A stretch of DNA of 64,000 nucleotides from Heliopora coerulea (taxonomy: Eukaryota; Cnidaria; Anthozoa; Scleralcyonacea; Helioporidae). Positions 33,976 through 44,407 of this stretch are shown one piece after another (positions within the stretch are counted from its first letter, which is position 1; each line of letters starts with the position of its first letter). Under the pieces are notes generated by a model. That model was not told the DNA's origin and ran no database searches. It saw only the letters and a list, made by a program, of their open reading frames with translations. The position numbers and the translations under genes are program-made. The stretch covers positions 310,001-374,000 of the forward strand of contig JASJOG010000184.1 in assembly GCA_030142905.1 (NCBI GenBank). Reading direction: 5' to 3'.

Positions 33976-34343
33976 CAGTGGCGTAACTTGGAATTTTTAG
34001 TGCGGGTGCAAGACTTAAGATTTTCCGACAAATGGGCGTGGTCATGTGGGCGTGGCCACGTAAAAATGCCATATTTAATAACTAACCTACATTACAATAA
34101 ATCATATCTACTCATTCTTACATGCACTAATACACAAATTCATCTTAATTTGTCCTGTATTACGTCTTTCCGAATTAAGATCATGATTAAGAATTAAGAT
34201 CATGACAGGAATTTCACGATATAATTATCTCAACAGCTAACACCCAAATTTCCGACAGAGGACTACAATTTTCCGACAGATGACCATACTGGTGTCGTGT
34301 GGGGGAGCGACCGCCCCCCCTGCCCCCTATAGCTACGCCACTG
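33976..34343. mobile_element. hAT-like MITE with 8-bp target duplication
   Basis: CAGTGGCGTA begins the element and TACGCCACTG ends it. ACGATACC flanks both sides (33968-33975, 34344-34351). 368 bp, no ORF. It interrupts a GTTCACACGATACCGATAT string of the surrounding element. Confidence 0.9.
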
Positions 34344-34469
34344 ACGATACCGATATAATTTCATGCCGTTTTGCTGTTCTGTTCACACGATGCCGTTACG
34401 ATTACAAGATTTTAAATTATTGCTAACCGTGTTGTTCGTAGTCACTTGCTTGTTAATCAATATGCCAAC

Positions 34470-34551
34470 ATGCCTTCGACGAAAAAACAAAAAACATCGG
34501 ACGAATCGGTCCAAAACTTTGCTTGGACCGATGAGGAAGTATCTTGGTCGT
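34470..34551 (+). pseudogene. Start of a Myb/SANT-like DNA-binding ORF, truncated
   Basis: MPSTKKQKTSDESVQNFAWT then DEEV: a basic start and the first helix of a Myb/SANT-like domain (WTDEEV). Homology ends abruptly, as expected for an internal deletion of a Harbinger element. Inference from context and short similarity. Confidence 0.5.
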
Positions 34552-35094
34552 GTCCAAAATCGCCGTCATCGTCTCTTTCTTTTTTTCCTTCTTTTTGTTT
34601 GTACTAAGTTGCGATAAAAATATAAAAAATCGCCGTTTCTTTGTGTAGTCCGTCAGATGTTTTTGTAATGGAGATAAAAAATTAAAATGTAACGCACTGC
34701 ACAAACCCAAAAGAATCACCAATAGAACCACCTATTAGCTTTGCTAACTTCATTTTTACTTTTTTGTTTGTAAATTCCCGCTTCCTCAATTCATTTAACC
34801 GGTACGTTTTAGCGGCGAAAAACGTTTCGTGAAACCGTGATGAAATTATTACGATAAGGCGTTCGCACGATGACGGTAAAGGTACAGTTTCGTTACGGTT
34901 TCAAATCATTACAGTTAACCCTGGTTTCCATTAAATCGTTAGATCGCAAGAATCGCAAGAATCGCAAGAATCGCTGTGCAACAGTTCAATGCGACTCGTG
35001 CGATTCTTGGTTTCCTTTAAATCGTTAGAATCGCAAGAATCGCAATGGGACTCATGCGATTCTTGCGATTCACGCGTTACCATTAAATCGCAAA

Positions 35095-37242
35095 ATGGAT
35101 CCGCAAGGTTTGGAGTTGGTATTGCATGGCGAGTTCTTTATGATCTTCGGTTTGTTATGGCTACGATATAACAAAATCCGAAAGCGAAAACATAGATCTT
35201 GAGTGCGCGACATTTTTACCGAGAGGAAACGGCGGCTGTATGGTGATTATTTCAACCTAGTACAAGAGTTGAAGCTTGGCGATAGAGAATATTACTTCAG
35301 GTACGTGTGTAAAGCCTGGTTTCCATTAAATCGTTAGAATCGCAATCGCAAAAATCGCAATAATCCTATATTTGCGATTAGTCGCTTGAGTCATTTCGAT
35401 TCACGTTTCCATTAAATCGCAAGGGTCGCGACGGCTGCTACGACACGATTTTCACGATTCTTGCGATTAAATGGAAACCAGGCTTAATGTATTCGTTTAC
35501 TTATTGTTTACCTAGGCGTCGCGAGAGGGGGCCAAGGGGCCCATGGTCCCCCAAAACGTAAATTTGGGGAGTCTGGCCCCCCATTTTAAACCAGTATGGT
35601 AAATTATTACCTCCTGTTCTGGATTTCAGCAACATTCGTTTCTAAAATCAAGGTTTTCTCGGTGCGATATCAAACAAACAATGGTCGCCATTTACCTAGC
35701 GATCCCAAACGATGTTACTTAGTGATGAGCACTAATTTCATCGTTAAGAAGTTGGAAAACCTTAGGGTATGCCACAATTTTGCCCCCCCCCCCCTCGAAA
35801 ATAAAATTAACTCTAGCAACGCCACTGATTGTTTACGTATAATTTTATGCATACATGTACGCACGGAAAAGCACAAATGAAAGCCTACTCAAAAAAACCA
35901 TCAAATGAATTCTTTCAGTTAACATCTATTATTTTGGAAATAGTCAAAGTATATGCAGACCTCAGTTGACCTTACTGATAGATAAAAATTTAGTTATGAG
36001 TTAATTTTGAATTAAATCACTGGAGATTTATGAACTTTCAAACACTCATGAAAGCATAAGAATATAGAATTTTGTACTTATATGACATTTTTATTTAGCT
36101 TGTTATGCCCATGTTGTTTATAATTATATTTTTGAATTGAACACTATTTGACACAGGTATTTGAGGATGTCACCAGAACGATTTGAGCACTTGCTTTCAT
36201 TGGTGGCACCCCTAATCAAGAAAAAACCTTGTCACAGCTGAACACCTATTTCTCCTGAAAAAAGGTTGATCCTCACATTGAAGTATTTGGCTACTGGGGA
36301 CTCTCAACAAAGTCACTCCTTTGCCTTCAGGATTGGAAAGGCAACAGTGAGCAAGGCAATTTATGAAACAACCCAAGCAATTTGGATTGCCCTGAGAGAC
36401 AACTACCTATAATGTCCCTCTTCTCCAGATGACTTTACTAGGCTTGCAAGTGAATTTGAAGAAGAATGGAATTTTCAAACTACCTGGGTGCTTTAGATGG
36501 GAAGCATATTGCAATCATGTATCCCAAAGGGGGTGGATCTCCCTTTTATAATTCTAAAAAAGTTTTTCAGTGTGGTTCTAATGGCAATGTGTGATGCAAG
36601 GTACACATTTACAATGGTTGACATTGGTAGATATGGCAGAGATAATGATACTGCCATATTCAGTGAATCTGCATTTGGGCTGCCGCTGGCATTCGAAAAT
36701 GGTACCCTACAAACAAAGGAGGATTCACCCTTCCATATGTTATAGTGGGTGATGATATTTTTCCTTTAAAGCCTTGGCTGATAAAATCATACCCAGGTTG
36801 TAACCTAGTAGATGAACGACAGGTTTTCAATTACAGATTATCTAGGTGTTGAAGAACCATTGAAAATGCATTTGGGATCTTAGCTGCCAGATAGAGGGTG
36901 TATCAAAGACCAATAAGAGGTGGACTGGAACTGGTAACTAATATTGTGAAGGCTACCTTATGCTTACATAACTACCTAAGGCTTACAGACAATTCATTCT
37001 ACACACCACAAGGATTTGTAGATGTTGAAAACAATTCAGGTCAAATTATTCCAGGGGATTGGCATAAAATTGCTCAGGATGTTAATGGAGCTCTAGATAC
37101 ACTTCCAAGAATGGGTAGCAACAGGTGTCAAAATGCTGCTGCAGCCGTAAGGAATGATTACTGTTCCTATTTTAACAGTCCAGAAGGCCAAGTGCCTTGG
37201 CAGCTGGAACATGTAAGGAGTTCTGGACCAGTTTTGCCATAA
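35095..37242 (+). pseudogene. PIF/Harbinger transposase, two exons, decayed
   Basis: Exon 1 (35095-35300) starts MDPQGLELVLHGEFF and ends VRDIFTERKRRLYGDYF...REYYF; CAG/GTACGT donor at 35300. Exon 2 begins at 36157 after ACACAG and continues RYLRMSPERFEHLLSLVAPL. The DDE residues are visible in [17 protein letters not shown] and RTIENAFGIL. There are stops in exon 1 (Trp to TGA in HRS*VRD) and exon 2, and frameshifts near 36475 and 36590. Two more stops lie near 36850-36890. The open C-terminal part is 36898-37242. Non-functional. Confidence 0.85.
35313..35484. mobile_element. Harbinger MITE with TAA duplication inside the transposase intron
   Basis: AGCCTGGTTTCC at the left, GGAAACCAGGCT at the right, TAA on both sides (35310-35312 and 35485-35487). 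The first 35 bp match the 34918 end of the surrounding element, so the MITE belongs to the same family and landed in its intron 12 bp past the donor. Confidence 0.88.
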
Positions 37243-37622
37243 ACGGCCAATAAGTAAATAATTAAGTAAATCATCTACATTAATCAGCTACAGTAAAAAG
37301 CAATATCAAAGGTAAATAAAAAAAACCAACCAAACAAACAACAACCCATAGTTCTATTTCCATCATATCCTCATGTGAACTTTTACATAATTGTAGGTTT
37401 ATGAATATGTCTTACAATACTACTGAAAACAGAATAGCAAGTTCATTAACTGTAATATTTAATATATTGTGATATCAAAATATAAATGCAACTATTACTG
37501 GTAAACTACTAGGTTTAAGAGAGCTTGTTATCTACCAGAAACAAAAAATAGGAGCAATAATTGATTATGTTGTGTTATTGGTATAAACTAACTCATTTTC
37601 GGCCAAACGTTTAAATAAATAA

Positions 37623-38270
37623 CTACATTTTTTGGTATGAAGTGAAGTCCACTGATGCGTCTTGCTGCCTGGATAAGAATAATTGCTGTCCATATTCCTG
37701 ATAATTAGGCTGTTGAGAAAAAGGGACATTAACTGCTTGACTTGAGTGTAAACCAAATTTAAGATTGTGAAGTAACTGTAAAATTTGACATTTCGCTAAT
37801 CCCTTTAATTCAGGCTGTAATCGTTTTATTTGTCCTACCAAGATTTTGCAAAATAATGAGTCTTCATCATTAGCTGAGCTAGTTAAAGCATTGACACGCG
37901 AATTAAATGACTTCCCGAAAGAGTTAATTGTTTGTAAAAAAGCACTGTCCACGTCTGCTTTCTTTACCTTTTTTTGAAACCTTTGACCTTTGTCGCTGTG
38001 TACTACTCATTCCACTACCACTCTTGTTTCCAATTCCTTGTTCACTTGTAAACCTCTTCGGATTTTCCACAGATTCCACAACGGAGGATGAAGCCACAGA
38101 CACAGGTGATGCAGATGTATTCGATGAAACATCGCTAGAATCGCTATCTTCAATATTAAAAAGCCGCTGCTCACCTTTGCCTACTTCGCTAGATTCAGCG
38201 TCTGACGCGGCCGAAGTAGTTGCAGACGGAAAACATAAAATTTGTGCGGTGATTTAAGGCCGGCAAACGA
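37623..38270 (-). pseudogene. Harbinger-associated Myb/BESS-type protein, C-terminal part
   Basis: The first part (about 38270-37960) is Ser/Asp-rich, with EDSDSSDVSS and many Ser-Thr residues. The second (37952-37623) has DEDSLFCKILVGQIKRLQPE and then AKCQILQLLHNLKFG, like the BESS motif that follows MADF/Myb domains. The halves are joined by a one-base shift at an A run near 37970. In such elements the partner protein helps the transposase bind and localise (family knowledge). Confidence 0.6.
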
Positions 38271-40538
38271 AATGAGTTTCTTGGATACAGATCGATGTTG
38301 ATCTGTATGAATCGAGACTTTTCACGTTCTGGTAATCACTTAGCTGAGCTGCACAATCACAGGTACGTCTGAATCGAGTAGCTAAAACACGCTGAAAAGC
38401 TACTTCTATTTGGAGATCATACTATCCTTCGGCGAAAATGTTGTCTGCTTCAGTCTTTCTCACTTCTCGGGTGGCTTGTGAATGATTACCTTCACCTTGT
38501 TCGACCAGTAATGCTTTCATCAGGATTTTAACACCTCACAAGAAATTTTGAAAGTATAAAGCCGTGTTCTTTCTGTAAATTTACTGTTGAACCCTTTGTG
38601 TTCGATGAACAGTGAACGGTGAACGCTTCGTTAAAAATACGTAAAGGTTGAAAGTTTGTACGCTACGCCATTTTTCTGTTTTACGAAAGTTTTACAGTGG
38701 GAGAAAGTACGTCTTTTACTTCCCTCTACTCCTTCTTTCGACAAAACTTGGAGAAGGTTTGCTTGTCGTATTTTGTTGTATGTTTTGTATTTTCCGATTT
38801 TTGGTCAGCAATAAAAATGCAAAACTCTTTCTTGTTTTCTTTGTTTATTTGGTCGGTTTCGTAATTTGTTTCACCTTTTTCACCAAAGTCTTTTACCTTC
38901 GGATGAATATTTTGCATAAATCTTTGTCATTGCACTTCTATTAGAAATTTTTAATTAACTTTGAGATAATGTAGGATTTACCAGTTTTTTAGGAAAAATA
39001 TATATCAAAAACTTTTTTTAAATCATGTGCTGTTCGTAGTGGTGGTACCCGACCGGTAACCTGTGAGAATGCTCAGCTTTTAAGACTTTTAGTCCTGCCA
39101 TCTGGTAAAAAATCTTTAAAGCGAAAAAAAGCGATAAGTTTGATCCGAAAACGACACGAAATATCTCACGATCGCAAGTGATACATGGTCATGACACGAA
39201 CATGCATTGTTTAGCAGTAGAATTGACAGGATGGATCTCATCATTTGTGGAACAGTTAAAGGTTATTCTCACCGAACGTTTTCTTTTAATAAAACAGAAT
39301 CGAAATTTTAAACGTAAATATGATCATGAGCAGTTTAAATATAAAATAATTTCCCCGTTTGGGTTGTTAATATTCGTGGCAAACTGTTGTGTTTTTTTTT
39401 ATATTGCATTCCTTCTTCCAGTTACAGCAAGGACGATTTGTCTTTTTGACAATTTTGAAAAATTATCAATGCTAGTTGGATTCTTGAGAGATATATTGGA
39501 AGGGTGGGCGAGGGATTGTTGCGCGCACGTATTTCTAGTTATTTATTACTCGGGCAATCTGTGGTAGCACGAGTCTAAGTTTCGACTCCGTTTTTTTGTT
39601 TTATTTTCTTTTTTCGTGTCGCGATATTGCAATTATTGCGCAATATTTCCCGTTAGGCCTTGTAAAGATGTTAAACGCTTCCAATGGGACATTTTGCGAT
39701 TGCTTACACGTTTGGTTTTCGTCGAGTTGTTTGTAGGTTTTTTGAAGTGACTTCCATAGATATATTTTCCGATGCTAGCTATGCACTTATTGGAGTTATT
39801 GCGCAGATTTTCATAAGCTCATCGATGAAGAACTTCACACAAAGTCTTAAAACGATTTTTAGTCCGGATGTCCGACGATCATCTTTCCCTGTGTCAGTGT
39901 AGTTTATGAACGACTCTACTGTGGTGGTTTGATCTAAATGTCTCCTGGACGAGATGCTTAACCGAAAAACGTGTAACATATACGTTAGTAAAATGAAAGA
40001 TTGAGAACAGTCAGTGTTAGTGGACTATATTTATGTGAAGTTAGCGGACTGATAACCGTGACAACGTCTTACCCTTTTCAATTCCGCGTGTTTGTTGCCG
40101 AAGCTCTTCGATTCTCATTTAATAACCAGTAGATCGATGAAAACAATATCATCTATCCTTCGTTGAAACAATCGGGGGTCCCCTACCGAGTGTGCGTAAT
40201 TTTTTCATTTCCCTAACTTGCCCTGATGCTTCGTACGTCCTTTGTTGCATGAATTCCCAATAACCAGGTAGCCCGAGTGAACGCTTACTGGGTGTCTTGT
40301 TTCCAAAAAGTTATCAGATAAATAAAGTATTTAATTTTCCTGTCCCAGTCTCCACACGGTCTCCTGGTCTCGGTGGTTACGTTCCAGTGCCGACCATACA
40401 GTATGTGGCACTCCCAGTTGCATTTCACGCCAAAGTAGCAGGCTTCACTGCTCTGATCCACTGAACTTATCACTATCAGGTGGCGTGAACATGACGTCAT
40501 GGCGGCCATGTTGGTTGAACTTTCACCAAAGAATGTTA
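38271..40538. other. Intergenic stretch without recognised features
   Basis: Open frames here show no recognisable domain and look like chance. A TGACGTCATGG string and GGCGGCCATGTTGG lie just before the pogo element. Confidence 0.35.
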
Positions 40539-40784
40539 TACCGTATTACCTCTAATATACGCCTAGCCTCAATTACACGCCGCCCTCTAATAGACGCCGC
40601 ATCAATTTATATAGAAATGACAATAAACGCCTCCCTCGAATACACGCCCCCTCTAGTAAACGCCTCCCTCCAAGAGCGGCGTTTTATTAGAATAATTGCA
40701 GGAAAATAAGACAATATAAAACGTTATACATAAAAAAATTTTTAAAAATCTTGTAGATACATGTGTAAAAAATATTCATTTGAT

Positions 40785-41305
40785 GGATTCACAATTAACG
40801 TTTGTATTAAAATATGGAGTCTTTCTGATGTCCTCACTCTTTTGCTCGTATTTGAAGTCGAAGTGTAGCAGTTTTTCTTTCCTCATCTTTAATTCTTCGT
40901 GCAGAGTTATTGCTATTGATTTCTTTGTTGTAAGAGCAATAAATAGGGCTGGAACTACCAGTCCAACTTCCGTTTGCGTTTCCCGGTGACTTTTAGTTCC
41001 AAACAGTTGCCCTTATCTGCTTCAAGAAAGTAGCGTATTAAACTGGACAATTCGATGGGAACGTGACCCACAAGAAGATCATTTTCGTGTTGATAAACTC
41101 CAATAGCATGTTTGTCGATTTCCAAAGCTTCCTGTCGATTATCAGGTTTTGGAATCAGCCTTTCCCCGTTCGCTGGTGTCCAAACGTTGTTGTAAACATG
41201 GTGCCCACGTATATTAGTTTCAAAGTTAATTTGATGAAAAAGCTGAAACTGAATCGAATAGTTTGTCCTTGCCATAACTTTGAGGTTTGAGAAATAATCA
41301 TTCAA
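40785..41305 (-). CDS. HIRAN-like ORF carried inside the pogo element (possibly frameshifted)
   Basis: The minus-strand frame 41305-40955 (first ATG at 41275) contains RGHHVYNNVWTPANGE, DKHAIGVYQ, VGHVPIELS and ELKVTGKRKRK. This resembles HIRAN-type domains (VGHxxR-like core), which in Rad5/HLTF bind 3' DNA ends. A one-base shift near 40960 continues as GLVVPALFIALTTKKS to about 40785, matching the usual GLEVPC ending, so there is either a frameshift or a small intron. It lies between the left TIR and the transposase, divergent from it. Identification is from pattern memory. It could instead be an older host fragment. Confidence 0.5.
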
Positions 41306-41467
41306 TGCGGCTTCGAAGTGCTAATTACGCACCAAACGGAAATCGTGTGTCATATATGTGATGTGTTCACACTAAAGCGTCATGTGTCGTCTCCAGATCA
41401 TATTGCTTGAAAATGTGTTTAAAGCATCTATTATACTGTTAAGTGGTGACGTTTGGAGGATCTGGTA

Positions 41468-42892
41468 ATGGAGAAAAATTGGAAAGCGTGTTGCCCGCAA
41501 GGCGACAAAAGAAGAGCGTACACTGTGGAGTTTAAAACGACGGTTGTCAAGTATGCGCAAGCTAATTCCGGACGAAGTGCTGCCAAGAAATTTAACGTAG
41601 ACGAGAGAAGAGTTAGAGAATGGCGTCAACAGTTTGAAGCACTATCTGAGATAAAGAAAAAATCTGGTGGGGCAAAAAAGATGCGACTCGAGGGTGGAGG
41701 CAGAAAAATAACAAATTTAGACCTGGAGGAAGATGTTTTAAACTGGATTCACGAGCGTCGTGCCAATATGTTGAGAGTTTCTCGCAAACTTATGAGAAAG
41801 GCAAAAGCAATTCACGATGAAAGCGTTGGCAATGATCCTGCCGCTCAAACAAGTTTTGTTGCCAGTCGTGGTTGGCTTGAAAAATTTATGAAAAGAAACT
41901 GCCTTTCCCTGCGAAGAAAAACCACAACTGCTCAAAAAGATCCATCTCATATGATCGACAAATTGGTGGCATATATGCTACAAATTCGAAGATTATCTCG
42001 TCAATTTAATTACGATTCTAGCTCTATTATAGCCATGGATGAGACTGCTGTTTGGGCAGATATGGTATCTCCGAACACAGTTGACGTTATTGGGACAAAG
42101 GCCATTCCATTAAAAACCACGGGGAATGAGAAAGTCAGAGTTTCTGTCTGTTTGACAGCCAAAGCAGACGGCACAAAATTGAAGCCTTTTATAGTGTTTG
42201 GTGGTGCTAAGCGTGAAAGCAAGGCGCTAAATGACGAATTTAAAGCTCGTTGCTGTGTTGCTTCATCAGCGAATGCCTGGATGAACGAAGAACTGACTAT
42301 ACAGTTTGTTAACTCGGTAATTAGAAAGTTTGCATTTCGTCTTCGCTTGCTTGCATGGGACTCGTTCGAATGCCATACAACAAATGAAGTGAGGAAGACT
42401 CTCAAAATGGCCAAAGTAGATTCTGTTGTGGTCCCAGGGGGCTGTACGAAGTACATCCAAGCTCCAGACGTTTCATCGAATAAGCCATTCAAAGGACATC
42501 TGACTGATCGTTACGACGAATGGCCAAGTAATGGTGTTCACGAATACACAGCTGGTGGAAACATGAAGCCACCGCCAAGACGCAAAGTTGTCGAATGGGT
42601 TCTGGGATCTTGGGATGCCCTATCTGAAGATTTAATTAAGAAGTCTTTCAAAAGCTGTGGTCTAAATCTCAAGACAGATGGAAGTGAAGACGAGATAGTT
42701 CACTGCTTTAAATCAGGCTCACCCTGCGCAGCTTGTTTGTCCTTTTTGAATAACCAAACAGCAATGCTTGATGACACATCGCTGCAGATAAACCCGTTTG
42801 AAATCACCGATTCGGACAAGGAAGAAGCAGCAGAATCTTTTCACCTTCTCGATGAAGATAAAGACGAAGATGATTTGGATGTTGAATTTTAA
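41468..42892 (+). CDS. pogo-family transposase, intact 474-residue ORF
   Basis: The ATG at 41468 is the first in frame. Residues 18-60 (YTVEFKTTVVKYAQ... VDERRVREWRQQ) form a helix-turn-helix of the Brinker/pogo type. Residues 85-150 resemble the CENP-B/Tc5 DNA-binding domain (SRGWLEKFMKRNCLSLRR). The DDE_1 nuclease has D191 (AMDETAVW), D298 (LLAWDSFECH) and D334 (APDVSSNKPFK), about DD35D. The tail is acidic (DEDKDEDDLDVEF). No stops or frameshifts. The protein cuts and pastes its own element; whether it is expressed is unknown. A domesticated CENP-B-like gene is less likely because TIRs surround it. Confidence 0.93.
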   Translation: MEKNWKACCPQGDKRRAYTVEFKTTVVKYAQANSGRSAAKKFNVDERRVREWRQQFEALSEIKKKSGGAKKMRLEGGGRKITNLDLEEDVLNWIHERRANMLRVSRKLMRKAKAIHDESVGNDPAAQTSFVASRGWLEKFMKRNCLSLRRKTTTAQKDPSHMIDKLVAYMLQIRRLSRQFNYDSSSIIAMDETAVWADMVSPNTVDVIGTKAIPLKTTGNEKVRVSVCLTAKADGTKLKPFIVFGGAKRESKALNDEFKARCCVASSANAWMNEELTIQFVNSVIRKFAFRLRLLAWDSFECHTTNEVRKTLKMAKVDSVVVPGGCTKYIQAPDVSSNKPFKGHLTDRYDEWPSNGVHEYTAGGNMKPPPRRKVVEWVLGSWDALSEDLIKKSFKSCGLNLKTDGSEDEIVHCFKSGSPCAACLSFLNNQTAMLDDTSLQINPFEITDSDKEEAAESFHLLDEDKDEDDLDVEF

Positions 42893-43284
42893 GTTTAGAG
42901 ATTCTAAGTTTCTTTGTTTACGATCCCCAAGTATTGCCTTCTTTGATGAATATTAAATATTTTGAACCAATTTATGTGACTTTCAAGATTTGCCTCTAGA
43001 ATGAGCCTGCTACCATTGTAGTAATTTGATTCTTCATAAAAGCAAGAGTCATTTTAAATTTGCCCTGTTTTTAGATGTGAGGCCTTGCATGCGAACTTTG
43101 TAGTGGAACACTTAAATTGTCATACTTTTGCCCCAGAGCTTGTTAAGAGTTTGATTGCAAAATAGACGCCTCCCTCTTTTACACACCTCCCTCCAATACA
43201 CGCCGCACCAAATTTCTTCAAAAGTTAATACACGCCCCCGGCGTATATTAGAGGAAATACGGTATGTGAACCAACATGGCCGCC

Positions 43285-43488
43285 AGGCATGTACTTCAAG
43301 TACCCAAGTTATCATGTATCATGATATAAAATAGATACACTGCCACATGGTAAACATGTTTCGGCAAGCTTATGCCATCTTCAGTACAGGAAATTAACTA
43401 TTTGACAGAGGTCTTTATATACTTAGCTATATGCTAATGAGAATAAAAAGCTTGTGAGTCATCTAATTAACAATTAGACCACTTCGTT
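43285..43488 (-). mobile_element. Penelope-like 3'-end remnant
   Basis: Read on the minus strand it runs from TATATAAAGACCTCTG-like sequence into CCTGTACTGAAGATGGC and GCCGAAACATG, the same layout as the 3' end of the Penelope element at 22.6 kb. No protein remains. Confidence 0.5.
43358..43384 (-). ncRNA. Hammerhead-ribozyme-like motif
   Basis: Minus strand: CTGAAGA, then T, then GGC...GCC stem, then GAAAC. It shares the CUGANGA/GAAA core layout and the extra T with the motif at 22694-22722. Stems I and III are unproved. Confidence 0.4.
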
Positions 43489-43811
43489 TACCGTATTTAT
43501 TCCAATAGACGCCCTGGGCATTTATTAAAAATTGAGCTCTGAAGGGAGGCGCTTATTAGAGAGAAGCGTTTATTAGAGAGGGGCGTTTATCTCAAAATTT
43601 AATATTTCAACTTCAAAAATAGAAAATATTCACACGAAATTCACGCAAATGTTCACACAATGTCAATTTCACCGTCATCATCGTTAGTAATAAAAGATAG
43701 AAAGTTTGTTCACTGCACTCTCAACATCAGAATGAACGATTAAAAACAAAAAAATTTTCACACAATTCTACAATGAAATTTTCACTCAATTTCTATGTCA
43801 TCGCATCATAC

Positions 43812-44024
43812 TCAAAAAAAAAGTTCGTCATCTGCGTCCTCAAAATCCGAATCAGCGATGACCTTGAAAGGATCGGGCCTAACGCATTCTTGCAGGACTG
43901 AAAGTTGAGACTGGAGCTGTCTCGCTCCAGTTTCACACGGCTGTCCTTCCTTGAAACAGTGAATGAAATGGTCTTCAGATCCGTCGACTGAAAGGTTAAG
44001 CACGCAGGTTTTCAAAGATTTCAC
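43812..44024 (-). pseudogene. C-terminal fragment of a pogo transposase
   Basis: LSVDGSEDHFIHCFKEGQPC and DADDELFF parallel LKTDGSEDEIVHCFKSGSPC and the acidic end of the intact transposase at 41468-42892. About 70 residues remain; the catalytic domain is deleted. Confidence 0.8.
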
Positions 44025-44407
44025 AATTTTACAAACGGGCCCATTTGGTTTACTGGGGCGCGTTTCTTGGAAGGGGGACGTTTATTGGAAGGGGGAGTTT
44101 ATTGGAGGGGGGCGTTTATTAAATTTTTTATGAGTTGAGGGGGTGTTTATTGGAGAGAGGCGTTTATTAGATAGTGGGCGTCTATTGGCCACGGTCACAC
44201 TTGCGCTTCAGCTTGTGGATTAGCGTGCTTGCTTGTGAGGTCGGTCAAGCAAGTGCTAGAATTTAAGCCAAATACCTTGCGGTCACACTTGTAAATTTAC
44301 TGCTTGCTTGTTTAAAGATGTTGACAGATAACTTCTAAATAGGGATTAGAAATTTAGACAAACTATGCTAATGTACAGAAGTTGCTCAATATTTATAACA
44401 GTCTTTA

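Larger units (their letters stand above)
33888..34917 (+). mobile_element. Harbinger-like deletion derivative (ends uncertain)
   Basis: GTTCACACGATACCG-type strings recur near 33905, 33961, 34380 and (as GTTCGCACGATGACGG) 34861. Inside is a short ORF start of Myb/SANT type at 34470, as in two-gene PIF/Harbinger elements. A hAT MITE is inserted at 33976. I could not settle the exact TIRs. Confidence 0.5.
34918..38270. mobile_element. Decayed PIF/Harbinger element with two genes
   Basis: TTA then ACCCTGGTTTCCATTAAATC begins at 34918, followed by repeated AATCGCAAG strings. Inside are a spliced transposase (+, 35095-37242) and a BESS/Myb-type partner gene (-, 37623-38270) in convergent order, the standard two-gene layout of PIF/Harbinger. 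No matching right TIR was found, so the right end is lost or diverged. Confidence 0.75.
40541..43262 (+). mobile_element. pogo-type DNA transposon with intact transposase
   Basis: Both ends read CCGTATTNCCTCTAATATAC as inverted repeats (one mismatch in about 23 bp), flanked by TA (40539-40 and 43263-64). Subterminal ACACGCC/CGCCTCCCTC strings occur at both ends. Inside are a complete transposase (+) and an opposite-strand HIRAN-like ORF. 2722 bp. Confidence 0.93.

Noticed and set aside
36497..36745. Stand-alone plus-strand gene
   Set aside because: It is one frame of the frameshifted Harbinger transposase; homology continues from neighbouring frames.
39178..39567. 129-codon plus-strand frame
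   Set aside because: Hydrophobic but without any recognised family, no splice or promoter context. Likely chance in AT-rich sequence.
42010..42492. 160-codon minus-strand frame
   Set aside because: Antisense shadow of the intact pogo transposase.
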